64,000 nt of DNA from JAPPHY01 sp965247535. Lineage in GTDB: Bacteria > Chloroflexota > Dehalococcoidia > Lucifugimonadales > UBA2985. The position numbers were made by a program, and so were the translations under genes. The notes below the pieces were generated by a model. It did no database searches. It saw only the letters and a program-made list of their open reading frames with translations, and was not told the DNA's origin. Positions within the stretch are counted from its first letter, which is position 1, and each line of letters begins with the position of its first letter. The stretch is from positions 930,001 to 994,000 of the forward strand of contig OZ252018.1 of assembly GCA_965247535.1 (NCBI GenBank), read 5' to 3'. Of the stretch, positions 59,776 through 64,000 are shown piece after piece.

Positions 59776-60534
59776 CTAGCCGCCTGCAGCGCTCGCCAGC
59801 TCGGCAAACACCTTGGGCCAGTCACCCTCGCCTTCGCCGATGCCTGCGCGATAGGTGATGACTCCATTGTGATCGACGGCGACCTTGGTAGACTGCCTGA
59901 TTATCTCCAGGCTGCGCAACACATTGTTGCTGACTTCGGCAACCGGGAAGGGGAGATCTTCGCTGGCCCGGTAGTCCTCCAGCCTGCCGACGCCCTCGGT
60001 GACGTCCTGGCCAATGGCGTACAGGTCAACGCTCTCTGCGAACTCTGGGTAGTCCTGCTTCAGGCGCCGCAACTCGGCGCGACATACCGGTCACCACGTT
60101 GCGAAGAAGTAGAGAAAGACGGGCTGGCCCTGAGCCGCCAGCACATCCGTCGACACCCTCGATCCGTCTGCAAGCGTCATTTCGAAGTGCGGCAGGGTGT
60201 TGCCGACGTTGGTCCCGACGGGCGGGGCATCGGCGGGCTCCTCATTGGCCGTCGCCGAAGGCACAGCGGTCGCGGTGGGAGCAGCCTCCGTGGCGGGAGC
60301 GACGGTAGGCGTCTCGGCATGAGTCATGCTCGATTCCGTTGGCTCAGCGGCCGGAGGCGCGGTTGGCGTCGGAGCGGGGGTCGCCGAAGGCGCGGAGGTG
60401 GCCATTGCCGGTTGGGTCGCAGTGGGATCCGGCTCGGAACCGCACGCTAAACTCACAGCGAACAGGAGCACTGCGCCCAGTGCAAGGGCGCGGATGGCTG
60501 AGTTGCGCCGGCCGATCGCTGCTCGCGTGCTCAA
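59776..60534 (-). CDS. Selenocysteine-containing TlpA/thioredoxin-like lipoprotein (UxxC)
   Basis: Exported thioredoxin of 252 residues if the TGA at 60091-60093 is read as selenocysteine (residue 148). The TTG start at 60534 follows AGGAGG; the signal peptide ends in lipobox VSLAC; a Pro/Thr/Ala-rich stalk of about 75 residues follows; the domain begins NTLPHFEMTLADGS. The active site is FFATW-U-PVCRAEL against the usual W-C-P-x-C, and the frame runs on through a full thioredoxin C-terminus (LPFPVAEVSNNVLRS, TKVAVDHNGVITY). A 6-bp hairpin with loop AGTTG starts 11 bases after the TGA. It parallels the gene at 29964. Confidence 0.85.
60064..60080 (-). promoter_or_regulatory. Candidate bacterial SECIS hairpin
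   Basis: A 6-bp stem (GCGCCG with complement) and 5-base loop AGTTG inside the coding region, 10 bases 3' of the TGA; the loop, with a G-T pair as in known SelB targets, lies at +17 to +21. Confidence 0.55.
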
Positions 60535-60735
60535 GCTCGGTTGTCCTCCTGGCTAATGGCTAACCCGCGCGTAATGATACCATCCGAGTGACCGCCTGCA
60601 CGCTGTCACACGGTGGACATTCCTTAACATTTGCTTACGGCGGCCGGGCATCCCGCTTGACGGCGCGAGTTCGTTGACTGAGTGCGACGGGACCTTGGCG
60701 TGCCCGGACGGTCGCGGACTTGTGTAGTGATAGGT

Positions 60736-61088
60736 TGGTGGAGACGGGGGAGAGTCGAACTCCCCGTCCAGAGAGCTTCCCGCTGGAATGTGCTACAGGC
60801 TTGTCCGGTAATTGTTTCTCGCTCTCAAGGTCCCCTGCCGGCAGGGATTCTTTGGGAGCCAGCCGGTGGTCTTGGGCCCTCGCTACCGGCGTTGCGCGGG
60901 CTGCACCTCGACTTATGGCGCCCACTCCTCACCTTCGAGGAGAGGTTAGGGTGGACGTGGCAGCCGTGTTAGGCTGCCAGGGCTACTTTATTTTCGCCAG
61001 TTACTTTTTTGCCGCCTTGTTGACGAGGTGGACGGCACCCCGGCCTGCAATCCCGCGAAACCACCCCCTGTCGAGACCACGCGTCCCC
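60736..61088 (-). ncRNA. ssrA: Transfer-messenger RNA
   Basis: tmRNA of about 353 bases. The 5' GGGGACG pairs with 3' CGTCTCC plus A-CCA, and the T arm GGGAGTTCGACTCTCCC is present. The tag frame at 60969-60998 reads GENKVALAA then TAA, with a hydrophobic ALAA end recognised by proteases. Its partner gene smpB lies just upstream on the same strand. Confidence 0.95.
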
Positions 61089-61109
61089 ATGTGATGATCC
61101 AACACTGCA

Positions 61110-61120
61110 ATTATAGCACA
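61110..61120 (-). promoter_or_regulatory. Extended -10 promoter for ssrA
   Basis: TGTGC-TATAAT, a perfect -10 with extended TG, 21 bases before the tmRNA 5' end. No clear -35. Confidence 0.6.
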
Positions 61121-61200
61121 CGGCGACCCATCGAGAGGCTTCCGGTCCGCAGTGCAGGCCGTTTCGCGACGAGCAGGGCCGCATCGGAGAGGCGCCGGGT

Positions 61201-61707
61201 TCAGCCGCGGGCTGCTGCGCTTATGGCGCGGCCTGCCTCGCGCTCCTGGTCCCGGTCGATGATGGCGCGACGCTTGTCGTAGAGCCTGCGCCCTCGGGCA
61301 AGGCCGACCTGCACCTTGGCGTAGTGGCCCTTGATGTACACTCGCAGGGGCACGAGTGTCAATCCCTTCTGCGCCGCGGCGCCGGTCAGATGGTCGATCT
61401 CCTTAGCGTGCAGCAGAAGCTTGCGCGGCCGCGTTGGCTCGTGGTTGTGGATGTTGCCCTGCTCGTACGGGGCGATGTGGGAGTTCACCAGCCAAACCTC
61501 TCCGTCTTCCGCCTTGGCGAAGGCGTGCTGGATGTTCATCTTCCCGGAGCGTACGGACTTGATCTCGGTTCCGGTGAGCGCGAGGCCCGCTTCTACCGTC
61601 TCCAGGATTTCGTAGTCGTGATAGGCGCGGCGGTTCTGCGTGACGACGCCGGTCTGGCTCTTCGGCTTGGCCTTGGGGTTGGCCCGTTTGGTATTGGACT
61701 TTGGCAT
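61201..61707 (-). CDS. smpB: SsrA-binding protein SmpB
   Basis: tmRNA-binding protein of 168 residues for trans-translation. It has a Lys-rich N-terminal extension of about 20 residues, the core NRRAYHDYEILETVEAGLAL, TGTEIKSVRSGKMNI and HAKEIDHL, and the C-terminal tail GLARGRRLYDKR. It lies 112 bases upstream of ssrA and 24 bases after the protease gene, so the three are probably linked in expression. Confidence 0.96.
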   Translation of the reverse strand: MPKSNTKRANPKAKPKSQTGVVTQNRRAYHDYEILETVEAGLALTGTEIKSVRSGKMNIQHAFAKAEDGEVWLVNSHIAPYEQGNIHNHEPTRPRKLLLHAKEIDHLTGAAAQKGLTLVPLRVYIKGHYAKVQVGLARGRRLYDKRRAIIDRDQEREAGRAISAAARG

Positions 61708-61731
61708 TGAAGTGGTCTCTCTCGGTCGCCC

Positions 61732-63054
61732 CTATGGCGCGTGGGCCGCCACCTGAGACAGCAGATGTTCGATTGCGCGTTCCAGCTGGAGATCCCGGTC
61801 CTCCTCCAGGCCCAGCTCAACTTCGATTTCCGTAGGCTGCTCGACCTCGATGTCCGGTGCCAACCCCTCGCCCTCGATCAGGTGGCCGTTGGGCGAGTAC
61901 CATCGGCCGATGGTGTAGTACAGCCCGGAGCCGTCGGCCAGGCCCTGAGGCAGGTTCACGCTGCCCTTGCCAAACGTGTTCTCGCCGATGAGGACGGCCC
62001 TTTCGTGATCGCGGAGCGCTCCGGCAAGCACCTCGCTTCCGCTTGCGCTCCTCTCGTTGACCAGCACTGCGAGTGGAAGGTCCGGGGCAAGTCCTTCGAG
62101 TTTCACTGGGTATTCGACCCGGTGGTTGTTGCCGTCAACGGAGTACAGCACGATGCCGTCCTTCAGGAACTGGCTGGCTATGTTCACGGTGGTGGACAGG
62201 AGTCCGCCGGGATTGTTCCTCAGGTCGATGATCATTGCCCGTGCGCCGAGCTCCTGGGCCTCCTCGATGATCTCGTTCACCTGCTCGTCGGTGTTTGCAG
62301 AGAAGGACGAGATCTGGACGTGAGCGATGCTATCGGGAAGCAGCTCCCACTCCACGCTTGTGAGCTGGATGGTGGCGCGCACGATCTCGACTTCGACGGG
62401 ATCCTCCGCGCCCTCGTGCAAAACAAGGAGCAGCACGGACGTACCCTCCGGCCCGCGGATGCGGATTACCGACTCCAGAACGCTCCAGCCCTCCGTGCTC
62501 TCTCCGTCGACTTCTAGGATCACGTCGCCCGGCATGATTCCCGCTCGCTCCGCCGGCGTGCCAGGGAGCGGCGCAGTGATGGTAATTCGCTCCTCGTCGA
62601 GGCTCACCGTAGCTCCTATGCCTCCGAACTTGCCCTCGCTGTCCTGGGAGTAGAGGGCGAATTCCTCGGGAGTCAGGAAGGTGGTGTACGGGTCGTCAAG
62701 GACGTCCAGCATGGCCTCGATGGCCACGAGCGACAGGTGCTCGGGATCCGGCTGGTCCATCGTCGCGGCCTCGGCGTTCATGGCTTCTATGGCGGCACGG
62801 CCCATGGCTCCCGCGTCCAGCAATTCCTTTTCCACGAAGCCGGCGGCCAGGACATTCCACACCTCCACGATGGAGCTGTTGTCGGAGGACGCGTCTCCGC
62901 CCGACAGCTCCTCCCACACACCCACCACGTCGGCGATGCCGGCCGGCGGCGTGGGCGTGGGCTCCCCCTGCGACGCGCACGCCGGCAGCACCACCGCCAA
63001 GGCCAGCACGGCCACGGCTGCGAGGAGGACGGATCTCAAATGGCTGCTACGCAC
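61732..63054 (-). CDS. S41 C-terminal processing protease, lipoprotein
   Basis: CtpA-type serine protease of about 440 residues. A signal peptide with lipobox VVLPAC is followed by a short Pro-rich linker, a helical N-terminal domain, a PDZ domain (GIGATVSLDEERI, GIMPGDVILEVDGES) and the S41 domain with Ser in RSASGSEVLAGAL and Lys in NTFGKGSVNLP. It degrades or trims exported proteins. GTG at 63054 places the signal peptide at the N-terminus; an ATG at 63093 is possible. It precedes smpB. Confidence 0.92.
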   Translation of the reverse strand: MRSSHLRSVLLAAVAVLALAVVLPACASQGEPTPTPPAGIADVVGVWEELSGGDASSDNSSIVEVWNVLAAGFVEKELLDAGAMGRAAIEAMNAEAATMDQPDPEHLSLVAIEAMLDVLDDPYTTFLTPEEFALYSQDSEGKFGGIGATVSLDEERITITAPLPGTPAERAGIMPGDVILEVDGESTEGWSVLESVIRIRGPEGTSVLLLVLHEGAEDPVEVEIVRATIQLTSVEWELLPDSIAHVQISSFSANTDEQVNEIIEEAQELGARAMIIDLRNNPGGLLSTTVNIASQFLKDGIVLYSVDGNNHRVEYPVKLEGLAPDLPLAVLVNERSASGSEVLAGALRDHERAVLIGENTFGKGSVNLPQGLADGSGLYYTIGRWYSPNGHLIEGEGLAPDIEVEQPTEIEVELGLEEDRDLQLERAIEHLLSQVAAHAP

Positions 63055-63207
63055 AGGATGTTCTCGAATAGAGTGATACCACAATTCTAGCATACCCAGG
63101 CTGGGGCGCTCCAACCCGCCTAGCTGTTCCGGGTTTCCGGACGGCGTCCGAGTGGAAGCCCGCACTTGTCTTTGTCTCAAACTGCGGGCGATTGTGGTGA
63201 TTTTCAC

Positions 63208-63236
63208 TTGATAACAGGCTTGCCCTGTGCTATATT
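63208..63236 (+). promoter_or_regulatory. Promoter of the nuo operon
   Basis: TTGATA and TATATT with a 17-base spacer and an extended TGTGC before the -10; it lies 33 bases upstream of nuoA. A complete consensus-type promoter. Confidence 0.7.
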
Positions 63237-63268
63237 CCTTCCGATGTTTGACGCGGAGGCAATGGCCT

Positions 63269-63652
63269 GTGCTTGAGGACTATTTCCGCCAGTACGGCCT
63301 CATCGCCGTCTTCACCGTTGTAGCGGTGGTGCTGCCGGGCACGCTGCTCGTGGTATCTTGGCTGTTCTCCTACATTCGCGTTCGTCCCCACAAGCCCACC
63401 GAGACCAAGAGGAGCCCCTACGAGTGCGGCATGGAACTCATAGGAGACCGCTGGCCGCAGTTCAACTTCCGCTACTACATGTTCGCCATTCTGTTCGTAA
63501 TCTTTGACGTTGAGACGATATTCATCTATCCCTGGGCCGTTCACTTCAAACAGCTTGGACTGTTCGCCTTCGTGGAGATGCTGGTCTTTATCCTGATCCT
63601 GGTGGTGGGTTGGGCCTACGCGTGGAGGTACAAGGCTCTGGAGTGGAGGTAG
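63269..63652 (+). CDS. nuoA: NADH-quinone oxidoreductase subunit A
   Basis: Complex I membrane subunit of 127 residues with three helices. The conserved loop PYECGMELIGDRWPQFNFRYY and the FVIFDVETIFIYPWAV helix identify it. The GTG start at 63269 follows GGAGG by 9 bases; no ATG gives a better N-terminus. First gene of a nuo operon continuing past the window. Confidence 0.96.
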   Translation: MLEDYFRQYGLIAVFTVVAVVLPGTLLVVSWLFSYIRVRPHKPTETKRSPYECGMELIGDRWPQFNFRYYMFAILFVIFDVETIFIYPWAVHFKQLGLFAFVEMLVFILILVVGWAYAWRYKALEWR

Positions 63653-63655
63653 CAC

Positions 63656-64000
63656 ATGTCGCTTGATATGCAGCCTGGGAGCGCTTCCGGGGCGCAGGTG
63701 CCCGGAGTGACCGTGCCCCTGTACGCAACCACCTGGGATATTGACCGCGAGGAGGGAGTGGTCATCAACGACATGAAGGCCACGCACCTCGAGCCGTTCG
63801 CCCGCGACTCCATCCAGGTTGATCCGGAATTCGAGCGGAACGTGGTCGTCACCACCGTGGACGCCCTCCTGAACTGGAGCCGCAAGTCGTCCGTGTTTCC
63901 GATGACGTTCGGGCTTGCGTGCTGCGCCTTCGAGATGATCGCGAGCGCGATGTCCAGGTTCGACATCTCGCGCTTCGGCATGGAGGCCATGCGCGCCTCG
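63656..64000 (+). CDS. nuoB: NADH-quinone oxidoreductase subunit B (3' partial)
   Basis: First 115 residues of NuoB, the subunit that carries cluster N2 at the quinone site. The cysteine pair in FGLACCAFEMI and the quinone-site SRFDISRFGME are visible. It has a 35-residue N-terminal extension before the conserved VVVTTVDALLNWSR region. The start follows GGAGG, three bases after the nuoA stop. It is cut by the window end. Confidence 0.96.
   Translation, partial: MSLDMQPGSASGAQVPGVTVPLYATTWDIDREEGVVINDMKATHLEPFARDSIQVDPEFERNVVVTTVDALLNWSRKSSVFPMTFGLACCAFEMIASAMSRFDISRFGMEAMRAS

Overview
The window is a stretch of GC-rich bacterial chromosome, densely coded on both strands, with no rRNA, insertion sequence, prophage or CRISPR array. 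Gene content points to Chloroflexota, most likely Dehalococcoidia of the SAR202 type. The signs are thiolase-like proteins paired with DUF35/OB-fold zinc-ribbon proteins, six related MFS transporters, a nickel superoxide dismutase, lipoproteins with Pro/Thr-rich stalks, and many GTG/TTG starts. The lineage is an inference from content; no 16S gene is present.

Layout. 1-5.6 kb: a hexose-phosphate mutase (cut by the window start), a phosphoglucose/phosphomannose isomerase and ffh in an overlapping + strand run, then a formamidopyrimidine-glycosylase-type repair enzyme and a PAC2 protein on the minus strand. 5.6-8.7 kb: nickel SOD (sodN), divergent from a SIMPL lipoprotein, the SOD maturation protease (sodX), a DCC thiol protein and a glycosyltransferase. 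8.8-10.5 kb: amtB-glnB with a GlnR-like triple repeat upstream. 10.9-16.7 kb: a very large NHL-repeat surface protein, a lipoprotein cytochrome c, larB and a Mut7-C protein. 16.7-24.6 kb: acuC, hflK-hflC, treT, a rhomboid protease, radC. 24.7-29.8 kb: the minus-strand operon tRNA-Thr, tRNA-Tyr, tRNA-Thr, tuf, rpmG, secE, nusG, rplK, rplA, rplJ, rplL. 30-43.6 kb: a selenoprotein redoxin, prpD/prpC-type enzymes, DUF35 plus thiolase, MFS, phosphotriesterase, AEC carrier and a succinate dehydrogenase-type flavoprotein. 43.7-59.6 kb: an accessory region with two small thioredoxin-fold proteins, four MFS carriers, a frameshifted Gfo/Idh oxidoreductase beside a duplicated acetyltransferase tail, MsrB, dehydrogenases, and a second thiolase plus DUF35 pair. 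59.8-64 kb: a second selenoprotein redoxin, tmRNA with smpB, a C-terminal processing protease, and the start of the nuo operon, which runs off the window end.

The strongest unusual signal is a pair of exported thioredoxin-fold lipoproteins (29964-30863 and 59776-60534), each split by one in-frame TGA exactly where the first Cys of a W-C-P-x-C motif should be. Each TGA is followed at the right distance by a hairpin like a bacterial SECIS element. I read both as selenoproteins, not pseudogenes. Other points of interest are two genes that seem to start at ATA behind good Shine-Dalgarno sequences, a frameshift explained by correction of a quasi-palindrome, a candidate GlnR-type operator at amtB, a possible attenuator ahead of treT, and a recurring TGTGCTA extended -10 element.
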